Shown here piece by piece: positions 39,836 to 48,280 of a DNA stretch of 64,000 bases. This DNA comes from a virus. Both the position numbers and the translations under genes were made by a program. Where the stretch lies: the IMG/VR virus record IMGVR_UViG_3300032313_001263, positions 1 to 64,000 of that record, one strand, 5' to 3'. Positions within the stretch are counted from its first letter, which is position 1, and every line of letters begins with the position of its first letter. Under the pieces are notes generated by a model, which was not told the origin of the DNA, did no database searches, and saw nothing but the letters and a program-made list of their open reading frames with translations.

Positions 39836-42800
39836 ATGTCTTTAATTAACGATATAATAGAAAAGTGGGCTGATAGATTGGAAAATAGGGCGCCAAATCC
39901 CAATAATCCAACTCACATAAACGAATTATCTTTCATATTAACCGAAATGGGGATGTATGAGATACGGGATGAATTGATAGAAAACCTAACTGAAGCTGAT
40001 AAACAATTCAGTAATCCTCTTCTAAATAAAGTAATTTCATATCAAAACGAAAAAGGAGAAAAGAAAGAAGCACCAATTGGAAACCTTTTAAGATTAGCAG
40101 CTGACCATCCTGGTAGAAAAGCGGCTGAAGCAATGTTACCAAAAGATGGAACTCCTGAAAGAAAAGAATTAAACAAATCATTGGGTTCTGAAAAAGATGG
40201 TAGAAGTGTACCAACTGCTAATAATACTAAAAAAGGTGGTGATACTAAACCAAAACCTACGGATGGTGGTGAAGATAAACCAAACGAAAAACCACAAACA
40301 AATCCAATGTTTACTAAAGATGCTGACCCAGCAATGGCGGCTAGAATAGATACTGAAAAACAAACATTGGATAAACTTGCAAAAGCTGATAAGCCGGAAC
40401 AATCTACGGAATTGGAACCTGTAAGTAGTGACCCTAATTCTAAAGCAAAGAAATTTAAAGGAGAAACTTCTGGTAAAGATATTCAAACAATACCAATGGA
40501 AGGTGGTGGGCAGGTATATGGTACTGTTCATAGAAATAGAAAAATGGTTGATGATATAATTAACCACATAAAAGCCACAATACCTGAAGAAAAATGGAAA
40601 GATATTGTATTTGTGGGAGAAGGTGGTTCAACTAATGATAGTGGGGAATTGGTATTTCACGATGAAATGAAATATGCAGCTCCTAAATTCAAACAATTAG
40701 GTGCTGGTATTGATACTTGGGATGGTGATGAATTGGATGTGCATGATGACCAATCTAAATTATACAAAAGACAGATGGAAAAAACAGGTTTTAACCAATC
40801 ACAGGTTAACGCTGGAAACTGGGCAAGTATGATTGGGCAAGGTGAGGGTACTGATACCATGTCTCCTAATGATTATTTGGATAATGAAGGTAAAAAGTTC
40901 TTACAAGATGAAGCAGTAAATGCTGGATTCCCACCAATAGAAAATTGGGATAACCCAACGGATAAAGATATAGATACATTATATAGATTATCATTCCCAG
41001 AAGATTATGGTGATAAGGAAACAAAGATAAATGATATTCAAGTTGCTTTTAATGAAATTAGAGATGAAAATCTTATAGAAAAAACAAAGCAATTACAATC
41101 ACAAGGTAAAATACCGATTACAATAGCAGGTGAGAGTCATATTGAATTAGTGGATAAAATGATGCAAAAATCAGAAAAACCTGATTCTGATTTCCAACCG
41201 GTAGAACCAAATGATGTAACAAAAGAAATGCCAAAAGCAGATTCTGCTGCATTTAGTGGACAATCGGATATTGATAAATTAACAAAGCAGGAGAGAAAAG
41301 AAATCTCAATGAAAATTGATGAGTTAAATAAAATGACTCAAGATGCAATTGAGAAAGGTGAGAAAGCTCCAAACTATAATCTATGTAAAGTGACAGTTCC
41401 TGGTACAAACTTATATTGTGATAACAATTTAGGAATACCAAGAGAGGATATGCCACAATTCAAAGGTAAACCACAAGCCGGAACTCCTGCAGCTGATATG
41501 CCTGTTGATAAAAATGGTGAAGTAGATACCGAACCCCTATTCAAACAAATGTTGGCTGATAAAGGTGTTAAAGTATTGGATACTGAAATACCATCAGATT
41601 CCCTAAAAGCAACTCAATCGGAATTAGTTGGTTCAAAGGTAGCTGGAATGACTAAAGCATTGGAAAAAGACCCTAATCACCCAAAAATAACCGCACCAAT
41701 TTATGTAAGTAGAGATGGATATGTAGTAGATGGTCATCACCGTTGGGCAGCTGTAACTTCGGCAGCAATTAAAAAGGGAGAACCTACTAATATGAAGGTT
41801 AGAGTTATTGATATGGATGCAAAAGATATCATACCAATGGCTAACAAATTTGCGGAAGAGCAAGGTGTTGCTGCTAAAAAGGCAGATGCAAATCAAGAAG
41901 GACCTAAATCTGATATAGCTAATGTACCAAAAGTAGAAGATGAAAAAGGTACAACTGCGGAAACTCCATCTGGTAAAAAATTATATAGTGTGGGTGGTGG
42001 TTATTATTCGGATAGACCTAATGGAGAACCTAAATTTATTAGAACGGAAGTAGTAGCTAGGAGAGCATTTTTAGAAGGTGATGAAAAATCATTTTTACTA
42101 ATATTTGAAGCAGAATTTTCAGCAGATGTTGAGGGTGGTGAGGCTGGTAAATTTAAAGAAATACCTGAAAAAGATAGAAAAGATGCTAAAAATGATATTG
42201 ATACAACTGAAGCGGAAGAGTATGAAAAAATGAAACCTGCTGAAAAAGCTAAATTAATAGCTAGTAAAATTGAAGAAAACGATGCATCATTTGCAGATGC
42301 TGAAAATAAAGAAGAGCATACATTATCTCTATTGAAAGATAGAAACGATGGTATAAATAAAAATCATATGTTACCTCCGGGTAACCCTGGTTCATCGTTT
42401 GCAGAAAACAATGGTGCATACTATATCGAAGAAGTAGTTAAAAAAGGTGGTAAGTTATCAAAAGAAGATATTCAAAGAATTCTTTCTGAAATGGAATCAA
42501 CAAAATTGGGACAGAGTATGCCTGAAGCCGATAGAAAACGATGGGCATTGATTGCATTAGAAACCGCAATAACTGAAGCTAACATCCTATTGAACGAACC
42601 AAAGTACAATGCTAAAAATCCACAACCGGATGGATATCCACAAGGTGCTATTATGGATAAGCAAAATAAAGCAAGTGTGGAACGTATATTGAAACATAAA
42701 TTAGAAGAAGCTCAATCAAAAGGTGATACAAAATCTGCACAACATTATCAGAAGCAATTGGATTATTTGGAAAAATTGACAGAAACAGATACTGGTATAT

Positions 42801-43909
42801 TATATGTTACAAATGATGGTAATATCGGATTTAAACATACTTCAAATAAAAGTTCATATGATGACCCTCACAATAATACATCACCTGCCGAAGTAATGAA
42901 TTATTTACAAAAGCATTTGGGTGAAAATTTAGACCCAGACGTTAGAAAAATATTTGAAGAATCTTTAACAAAATTACAAAACGCTAGTTCTGGTATTCAA
43001 GGTGATGTTCAGAAATTTAATGATTCACGCAATACTAAAACGGAAGAGGAAATTAAAAAAGAAAATCAAACATTTGCAAATGCATTAAAGAATTTTCCAA
43101 TTTTAGGTGGTAAAAGAAAAGATTATTTAAGAGGTGACCAAGGAATTGTTAGTAAAAAATGGTTTAAGGATTATGCTAAACAAAAAGGTTTAACCGAACC
43201 ATATGAAGATTCCGATATAATGAATGCAGTATTTGAAAATGCAGCAAGTGATAAACCCGATTCATCTGCACAAAAAATTATATTAAAATTAAGTGAAGTT
43301 GTAGAAAAGGCAAATGATGGTAATATTGCAGATTTAGCTAAAAAATATAATCTAACAATTGATGAAATGGCAACTATGGTGGGAACTGCTGGTAAGTTCT
43401 TCACAGGAACGGCAAAGTCAAGAAGAGATGTAATGGATGAAGTTCATAATGATATTCTAAATGCTATTCAAAAAGCAGATGCATCTGATTCGAATGTATA
43501 TCCAACAAATCCAAATGGAGATAATGGACCTCATCAAAAAGCATATGTTGAAGGTTTCTTACATAGAATGCACTTTGATGCATATATAATGGGAACTCGA
43601 GATGGTGTATCTTCTCAAAATATTGGTGGAGATAATGTAGAACCTGAACATTATAGAGCTTGTTTAGGTGAATTGTCTGGATACGATGGTGATACTACAA
43701 CTGAAGAGGGTAGAAAAGGATTGGTTGAATATCTTTCAAAACGAATTAGAATATCACCCGATAACGCTAGTATTTCATTCGAAACTAGAGAAGGTAGAGT
43801 TGTAAAATTGGGGGTAGATAAGTATAGAACTAAAGGTGATAGTAAAGGAGTGTTGGGTAGTTTAGGTAAGGATTTAAAAACTTGCTTAAAGAGTAAAGCT
43901 AAGAAATAA
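39836..43909 (+). CDS. 1357-residue multidomain protein with a ParB-like domain
   Basis: The N-terminus (~1-90) is a helical region; ~95-165 is a Lys/Pro/Thr-rich linker. At ~255-440 lies a domain with VFVGEGGSTND (GEGG 261-264) and TIAGESH (429-435); a TraB/ChaN-like or erythromycin-esterase-like fold is possible, but weakly supported. A ParB/Srx-like domain lies at ~570-660, with APIYVSRDGYVVDGHHRWAA, of which D632-G-H-H-R-W637 is the core. The C-terminal ~650 residues are charged and helical, without a family that I recognise. The gene is close to tail and lysis genes. It could be an injected internal protein, an assembly factor or a host-takeover protein. Length and linkers suggest several separate functions. 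Confidence 0.6.
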   Translation: MSLINDIIEKWADRLENRAPNPNNPTHINELSFILTEMGMYEIRDELIENLTEADKQFSNPLLNKVISYQNEKGEKKEAPIGNLLRLAADHPGRKAAEAMLPKDGTPERKELNKSLGSEKDGRSVPTANNTKKGGDTKPKPTDGGEDKPNEKPQTNPMFTKDADPAMAARIDTEKQTLDKLAKADKPEQSTELEPVSSDPNSKAKKFKGETSGKDIQTIPMEGGGQVYGTVHRNRKMVDDIINHIKATIPEEKWKDIVFVGEGGSTNDSGELVFHDEMKYAAPKFKQLGAGIDTWDGDELDVHDDQSKLYKRQMEKTGFNQSQVNAGNWASMIGQGEGTDTMSPNDYLDNEGKKFLQDEAVNAGFPPIENWDNPTDKDIDTLYRLSFPEDYGDKETKINDIQVAFNEIRDENLIEKTKQLQSQGKIPITIAGESHIELVDKMMQKSEKPDSDFQPVEPNDVTKEMPKADSAAFSGQSDIDKLTKQERKEISMKIDELNKMTQDAIEKGEKAPNYNLCKVTVPGTNLYCDNNLGIPREDMPQFKGKPQAGTPAADMPVDKNGEVDTEPLFKQMLADKGVKVLDTEIPSDSLKATQSELVGSKVAGMTKALEKDPNHPKITAPIYVSRDGYVVDGHHRWAAVTSAAIKKGEPTNMKVRVIDMDAKDIIPMANKFAEEQGVAAKKADANQEGPKSDIANVPKVEDEKGTTAETPSGKKLYSVGGGYYSDRPNGEPKFIRTEVVARRAFLEGDEKSFLLIFEAEFSADVEGGEAGKFKEIPEKDRKDAKNDIDTTEAEEYEKMKPAEKAKLIASKIEENDASFADAENKEEHTLSLLKDRNDGINKNHMLPPGNPGSSFAENNGAYYIEEVVKKGGKLSKEDIQRILSEMESTKLGQSMPEADRKRWALIALETAITEANILLNEPKYNAKNPQPDGYPQGAIMDKQNKASVERILKHKLEEAQSKGDTKSAQHYQKQLDYLEKLTETDTGILYVTNDGNIGFKHTSNKSSYDDPHNNTSPAEVMNYLQKHLGENLDPDVRKIFEESLTKLQNASSGIQGDVQKFNDSRNTKTEEEIKKENQTFANALKNFPILGGKRKDYLRGDQGIVSKKWFKDYAKQKGLTEPYEDSDIMNAVFENAASDKPDSSAQKIILKLSEVVEKANDGNIADLAKKYNLTIDEMATMVGTAGKFFTGTAKSRRDVMDEVHNDILNAIQKADASDSNVYPTNPNGDNGPHQKAYVEGFLHRMHFDAYIMGTRDGVSSQNIGGDNVEPEHYRACLGELSGYDGDTTTEEGRKGLVEYLSKRIRISPDNASISFETREGRVVKLGVDKYRTKGDSKGVLGSLGKDLKTCLKSKAKK

Positions 43910-43938
43910 CCCCAAAACTATGTTTCAATCGTAATTTG

Positions 43939-43947
43939 ATATTTATT
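43939..43947 (+). promoter_or_regulatory. Candidate late promoter motif, variant ATATTTATT
   Basis: This variant ends 30 nt before the ATG at 43978 within the 68 nt gap. Confidence 0.35.
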
Positions 43948-43977
43948 AAAGGAATACTGAATTACAACGAAAGATAG

Positions 43978-44391
43978 ATGAAGACACAGTTACTTTGTAC
44001 GTTTACAACAAAAGAAGAGTTACAAAATACTCTACAACAAATTAGAGAAATATATCACATAGTTTACAACTATATCTATATTTTACAAAATAAATCAAGT
44101 TTGGATGAGTTGTTTATAACGTATAATATAGATACTGCGTTCCAACCATCTACTCCATTAGAAAACACAATTCTTATTCATAGAAAAAAAGAATCTAATA
44201 CTTTATATACAATCAATGCTCTAAACGAATTGGTTAAAGAGGAAAATGGTGGGGTGTTAAACTCCAACTTTGTAATTGATTGGCCTAAATTCAAAAACTC
44301 AATTATACTTACAAACGCAACCGGTACAAAAAAGATACAAACTCGGGTTTTTGAAGTAATCTCATTTGGAGATGAAAATAAAAGTGAGTAA
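43978..44391 (+). CDS. Small protein of unknown function
   Basis: A 137-residue protein. The N-terminus QLLCTFTTKEELQNTLQQIR, with I-V-Y-N-Y-I-Y-I-L-x-N, and the middle LFITYNID look like an alpha/beta fold. The rest (LNSNFVIDWPKFKNSIILTN) is similar to short hypothetical proteins of aquatic T4-like phages, as I recall. There are no catalytic motifs. It lies 14 nt before the next gene, so they are probably in one transcript leading to the endolysin. Confidence 0.6.
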   Translation: MKTQLLCTFTTKEELQNTLQQIREIYHIVYNYIYILQNKSSLDELFITYNIDTAFQPSTPLENTILIHRKKESNTLYTINALNELVKEENGGVLNSNFVIDWPKFKNSIILTNATGTKKIQTRVFEVISFGDENKSE

Positions 44392-44399
44392 TATTTATA
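44391..44399 (+). promoter_or_regulatory. ATATTTATA motif close to a start codon
   Basis: An exact copy only 6 nt before the ATG at 44406, overlapping the previous stop. If it is a promoter, the start would have to be further downstream or the mRNA leaderless; it may be chance. Confidence 0.25.
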
Positions 44400-44405
44400 T
44401 CTGAT

Positions 44406-45176
44406 ATGTACAAAGTTAGAGGATACTTTAAACCGGAAACTGCATTCCACACAATTGAGGAGTGGGAGATGATTTGCTATGAGTTTTTGGGGTTAGAACA
44501 AAAAGGATTTGATACAAGAGGTGGACGAATTGATTATAGTCCTCAATTGATAGATTTAATAAATAAACACTTTTCGTACCAACTATATATCGAAACTCAA
44601 CAATTTCCAGACCAAACTCGTAAAAAGGTATTGGATTTTATTGAAGATTTTGTAAATCATAGAGTTTGGTCTTTAAGAAAGGAATATAAAGATTATTTAG
44701 TTAATATAGATAATGATAAAATTGCGTTCTTTTATTCAAGAGGTGCAACCGAACCATATCTATTATTAGATAAGCAATTTACGATGGATACTTATGGTAC
44801 TACTGATGAAGAAGTAACAGTATTACATTGGACTTCAAAAGAAGGTTTGATTAATTTAGCGGATAGTGTTAAGAATGGATATAAATTTTCAGTATCAACA
44901 TTTACAACACAAGCTAAAGACTTTTTTAGACCGGAGAGTAATATATTAGTAAAATTAAAAGGAACATTAGTAGCAGCATTCAAATCGGATGCTAAAACCT
45001 TTGCAACCGATAGAGGAAACAAAGCAGTTAATATGTTTAGGTTATCATACCCTGGCAATGAAAGTAATCTTTGCCGTAACATAGAGGATTGTAAAGAAAA
45101 CAAAACAGCCCTATGGAATGAAATAGTTATAGTACCAAATGAAATTTTGGAATACAAAGAAATTAAAAAATATTAA
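44406..45176 (+). CDS. Unknown protein, possibly ADP-ribosyltransferase-like
   Basis: A 256-residue protein. The C-terminal half has a spacing that recalls ADP-ribosyltransferases: VLHWTSKEGL (139-148), KFSVSTFT (160-167, an S-x-S-T pattern) and ALWNEIVIVPNEI (235-247). Glu239 would be the candidate catalytic residue, but the R/H-STS-ExE triad is not clear, so this is only a suggestion. The N-terminal half (YFKPETAFHTIEEWEMICYE) shows no known motif. T4 carries ADP-ribosyltransferases Alt, ModA and ModB that act on host RNA polymerase and ribosomal proteins. The position before the endolysin does not fit an early function. Confidence 0.45.
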   Translation: MYKVRGYFKPETAFHTIEEWEMICYEFLGLEQKGFDTRGGRIDYSPQLIDLINKHFSYQLYIETQQFPDQTRKKVLDFIEDFVNHRVWSLRKEYKDYLVNIDNDKIAFFYSRGATEPYLLLDKQFTMDTYGTTDEEVTVLHWTSKEGLINLADSVKNGYKFSVSTFTTQAKDFFRPESNILVKLKGTLVAAFKSDAKTFATDRGNKAVNMFRLSYPGNESNLCRNIEDCKENKTALWNEIVIVPNEILEYKEIKKY

Positions 45177-45180
45177 AACT

Positions 45181-46047
45181 ATGTTATTGAAAAGAGGAGA
45201 TAATAACGAAGATGTAAAAAAATTACAAACCAAATTGGGATTAGAACCAATTGGTAACTTTGGCCCGAAAACGGAAGATGCTGTAAAAGCATGGCAAGCA
45301 AAGAATGGTTTAACTGCCGATGGCATTGTTGGACCTAATACTTGGAACAAAATTATGGGAGTTACCCAAGTTCCAAAACCAGTAGCACAACCAACCGCAC
45401 CTGCACCACAACCTGTTGCATCTGCACCTGTTGCAAGTGTAGCTGGATTGAATTTAGCAAAATTAAAAGGACATATTCCTGATGCAGTAATTGCAATGAT
45501 ACCTGATACCGCTGCAAAGTTTGGTATCAATACACCATTACGATTGGCACACTTCTTAGCACAATGTGGACACGAAAGTGGAGGATTTAGAGCAACGCAA
45601 GAAAACCTAAACTATTCTGCGAAAGGTTTGATGGGTATATTCAAAAAGTATTTCCCAACTTCAGCATTAGCAGCAGCTTACGAAAGAAAGCCGGAAAAGA
45701 TTGCAAATAGAGTATATGGTGGTAGAATGGGTAATGGAGCAGAAGCAAGTGGTGAAGGATATAAATTCAGAGGTAGAGGATATATTCAATTGACAGGAAA
45801 AGAAAACTATACTGCATTTGGTAAATCAATCGGTGAGGATATGACAGTGAATCAAGATAAAGTAGCAGGACCATACGCATTATTATCAGCAGCTTGGTTC
45901 TTTTCTAAAAACGGATTACATAGAATAGCAGATGAGGGAAGTTCAGATGCAGTTGTAACAAAAATTACTAAAAGAGTAAACGGGGGTACAATTGGTTTGG
46001 CAGACAGAATCAAACATTTCAAAGAGTACTATCACTTATTAGCATAA
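45181..46047 (+). CDS. Endolysin: peptidoglycan-binding domain plus GH19 lysozyme/chitinase-like domain
   Basis: A 288-residue protein. The start ATG at 45181 fits the PG-binding domain; a more upstream in-frame ATG at 45139 would overlap the previous gene. Residues 3-60 are a PGRP-type binding domain (LKRGDNNEDVKKLQTKLG, then GNFGPKTEDAVKAWQ and GIVGPNTWNKI). A Pro/Ala linker covers ~63-88. The GH19 domain has the catalytic HESGGF (131-136, Glu132) and a second Glu141 in ENLNYS, followed by FRGRGYIQLTGKENYTAFG. It cleaves the peptidoglycan glycan backbone. There is no signal peptide, so a holin is needed, but none is evident in the window. A terminator follows. Confidence 0.92.
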   Translation: MLLKRGDNNEDVKKLQTKLGLEPIGNFGPKTEDAVKAWQAKNGLTADGIVGPNTWNKIMGVTQVPKPVAQPTAPAPQPVASAPVASVAGLNLAKLKGHIPDAVIAMIPDTAAKFGINTPLRLAHFLAQCGHESGGFRATQENLNYSAKGLMGIFKKYFPTSALAAAYERKPEKIANRVYGGRMGNGAEASGEGYKFRGRGYIQLTGKENYTAFGKSIGEDMTVNQDKVAGPYALLSAAWFFSKNGLHRIADEGSSDAVVTKITKRVNGGTIGLADRIKHFKEYYHLLA

Positions 46048-46050
46048 ACA

Positions 46051-46079
46051 AAAGGGAGAACGAAAGTTTTCCCTTTTTT
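46051..46079 (+). terminator. Rho-independent terminator after the endolysin
   Basis: AAAGGGAGAAC-GAAA-GTTTTCCCTTT with one G-T wobble, followed by more Ts. It divides the late block from the replication block. The next promoter's TTTG begins two bases later. Confidence 0.88.
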
Positions 46080-46080
46080 A

Positions 46081-46112
46081 TTTGGAATTGTAACAAATTA
46101 TTAGTATCTTTG
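46081..46112 (+). promoter_or_regulatory. Bacteroidetes-type promoter upstream of gp32, distal copy
   Basis: TTTG (46081-46084), 20 nt, TATCTTTG (46105-46112). It is the first of a tandem pair. Confidence 0.8.
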
Positions 46113-46160
46113 TTACAATTATATGAAAAATATCTGCATAAAAAAAAGTTTAAAAAAACA

Positions 46161-46192
46161 TTTGGTATTATCAAATATTCTTCGTATCTTTG
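46161..46192 (+). promoter_or_regulatory. Bacteroidetes-type promoter upstream of gp32, proximal copy
   Basis: TTTG (46161-46164), 20 nt, TATCTTTG (46185-46192). It gives a leader of roughly 80 nt. An ATATTTATA motif at 46203-46211 could provide additional late transcription of this gene. Confidence 0.8.
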
Positions 46193-46220
46193 TAAGAACG
46201 TTATATTTATATAGGACGTC

Positions 46221-46237
46221 GGTGTAGGACAGACACC
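46221..46237 (+). promoter_or_regulatory. 5' leader hairpin of the ssDNA-binding protein mRNA
   Basis: GGTGT-AGGACAG-ACACC forms a 5 bp hairpin in the leader, followed by ~40 nt of A-rich sequence almost free of G up to the ATG at 46279. In T4, gp32 represses its own translation by binding an unstructured leader next to a pseudoknot. A comparable role here is an inference. Confidence 0.4.
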
Positions 46238-46278
46238 CAAATAAAACCATAAAACATAAACTCTTAAAACTCAAAAAA

Positions 46279-47124
46279 ATGGCTATTAATTTAGATGCTA
46301 TCAGAGGCAGACTGAACAAACTGCAATCAACCACATCGAAGAAAGTAGAATTGTGGAAACCAACACCGGGCAAACATCAAATCCGTTTAGTTCCGTATAA
46401 GTTCAACGAAGAAAATCCTTTTATCGAACTTTATTTTCATTACAACATTAACAACAAATCTTATTTATCTCCAATGTCATTTGGCAGACCGGACCCAATT
46501 GTTGAGTTCGCTGACAAATTAAAACGTATGGGTGATAAGGAAGATTGGAAAGCAGCGAAAAAGATGGAGCCGAAACTTCGTACATTCGTACCAGTATTGG
46601 TAAGGGGTGAAGAAGGAGAAGGTGTTCGTTTTTGGGGTTTCGGTAAGACTGTTTACCAAGAAATCTTAGGATATATGGCTGACCCAGACTACGGCGATAT
46701 TACTGACCCAACAATTGGTAGAGATATCACTGTTGAGATTGTATCGGCTGAAGATAGCGGTACATCGTATCCTGTTACAACAATCAGAGTAAAACCAAAA
46801 GAAACACCATTGGTAGAATCAGCGGAGGACACTAAGAAATTCCTTACAAACCAAATGGAAATTACAGACCTTTATCAAGAACTAACTTATTCAGAGTTGA
46901 AAAGTGTGTTAGAGGGATGGTTAAATCCATCAGCAACTGGTGATGATGAATTAGAAACATCAGTATCAGCTCAAACATTATCTTCAACGGCATCACCTGC
47001 AGAATCCGTAATACCAGCGCCAACAGCAAAAGCTGAATCGCATGATATGGGAGGTTCACAACCAACACCAGCTAAGAAATTAGATGATGTAACATCTGCA
47101 TTTGATGACCTTTTCAACAACTAA
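46279..47124 (+). CDS. Single-stranded DNA-binding protein (T4 gp32-like)
   Basis: A 281-residue protein. The N-terminus carries a basic, T4-like cooperative-binding segment (INLDAIRGRLNKLQSTTSKK). The OB core includes WKPTPGKHQIRLVPYKF, ELYFHYNI and LSPMSFGRPDPI. The C-terminus is an acidic tail (KKLDDVTSAFDDLFNN) that contacts partner proteins in gp32. It coats ssDNA at the replication fork and in recombination. There is not one cysteine in the protein, so the zinc site of T4 gp32 (one His, three Cys) is absent. It is the first gene of the replication block, behind two promoters and a structured leader. Confidence 0.92.
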   Translation: MAINLDAIRGRLNKLQSTTSKKVELWKPTPGKHQIRLVPYKFNEENPFIELYFHYNINNKSYLSPMSFGRPDPIVEFADKLKRMGDKEDWKAAKKMEPKLRTFVPVLVRGEEGEGVRFWGFGKTVYQEILGYMADPDYGDITDPTIGRDITVEIVSAEDSGTSYPVTTIRVKPKETPLVESAEDTKKFLTNQMEITDLYQELTYSELKSVLEGWLNPSATGDDELETSVSAQTLSSTASPAESVIPAPTAKAESHDMGGSQPTPAKKLDDVTSAFDDLFNN

Positions 47125-47135
47125 AATAAGTTATT

Positions 47136-48257
47136 ATGGCAAAAAAGGAAATTGAGTTAGCAGATATACTTGCTGAAACTCTAAACAAACAATCTAAAGA
47201 CCAGAAAGTGGCATTCTTTTTGGATTCGGATGAAGCACCTACAAATGTAGAAGGTTGGGTATCAACTGGAGCATCATTGTTGGATGTGGCTATCTCAAAT
47301 CGCCCTTATGGTGGATTGCCTGTTGGTAGAATTACCGAAGTTACTGGGTTGGAGCAGAGTGGTAAATCGCTCTTATCCGCCCACCTTCTTGCCGAAACGC
47401 AAAAGTTAGGTGGATTGGCAGTATTAATTGATACTGAAAATGCAGTAAGTGCGGAATTCTTAAACGCAATTGGAGTAGATGTATCTAAAATGCTTTATGT
47501 AGCAGCTGAAACTGTGGAAGAGTGTTTTGAGTACACCGAAACAATTATCGAAAAGGTGAGAGTTGCATCAAAGGATAAGTATGTAACTATCGTAGTGGAT
47601 TCAGTAGCAGCAGCATCAACTAAAAAGGAGATGGATGCGGATTACGATAAAGATGGATACGCTACCGATAAGGCAATCATTATCTCAAAAGCAATGCGTA
47701 AAATCACTAACTTAATTGGTAGACAGAAAATCACTTTGGTTTTCACAAATCAATTAAGACAGAAGATGAACGCTATGCCATTCTCTGACCCGTGGACAAC
47801 TTCTGGTGGTAAGGCAATCGCTTTCCATGCTTCGGTTCGTTTACGATTGAAGGGTATGGGTACAATTAAAGCAAAAGACAAGAATGGAAATGACCAAATT
47901 GTGGGAATTAAAGTTCGTTGTCAGGTTGTAAAGAATCGTATGGGCCCACCATTACGAACTGCAGATTTTGATATCTTCTTTGATAGAGGTATTGATAACT
48001 ACGGAGCTTGGTTGGGTAGTATGAAAGACAATAACTTACTAAAAGCTGCTGGAGCATGGTACACTTATGTGGACACTGATACGGGTGAAGAAATTAAGTT
48101 CCAATCAAAGGATTTTCCTCAATTGTTGGAAACTAATCAATCAGTTAAAGACCAAATCTACAAGCGTATTTGTGAGGCAACCATCTTACAATACAAAAAG
48201 GGTAGTACACTGGATTCAGAAGAACTATTTGTAGATTCGGAAGTTATTGGAGATTAA
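47136..48257 (+). CDS. uvsX: RecA-like recombinase UvsX
   Basis: A 373-residue protein. Walker A is GLEQSGKS (71-78), Walker B ends at Asp155 in TIVVDSVAAA, and VFTNQLRQKMN with TSGGKAIAFHASVRLRLK is the RecA/UvsX core. It forms filaments on ssDNA and carries out strand exchange in recombination-dependent replication. Size fits T4 UvsX (391). It follows gp32 by 11 nt, which agrees with their cooperation; UvsY is not evident in the window. LexA/SOS motifs were not looked for. Confidence 0.95.
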   Translation: MAKKEIELADILAETLNKQSKDQKVAFFLDSDEAPTNVEGWVSTGASLLDVAISNRPYGGLPVGRITEVTGLEQSGKSLLSAHLLAETQKLGGLAVLIDTENAVSAEFLNAIGVDVSKMLYVAAETVEECFEYTETIIEKVRVASKDKYVTIVVDSVAAASTKKEMDADYDKDGYATDKAIIISKAMRKITNLIGRQKITLVFTNQLRQKMNAMPFSDPWTTSGGKAIAFHASVRLRLKGMGTIKAKDKNGNDQIVGIKVRCQVVKNRMGPPLRTADFDIFFDRGIDNYGAWLGSMKDNNLLKAAGAWYTYVDTDTGEEIKFQSKDFPQLLETNQSVKDQIYKRICEATILQYKKGSTLDSEELFVDSEVIGD

Positions 48258-48280
48258 TTAACTAATATGTTACAAACAAA

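Noticed and set aside
45139-45180. Upstream start of the endolysin
   Set aside because: It overlaps the preceding gene's last 38 bases, and the PG-binding domain begins directly at the ATG of 45181.
46123-46227. 34-codon open frame (MKNICIKKSLKKHLVLSNIL start) behind the first gp32 promoter
   Set aside because: The second promoter lies within it and there is no independent evidence; its composition is that of AT-rich intergenic DNA.
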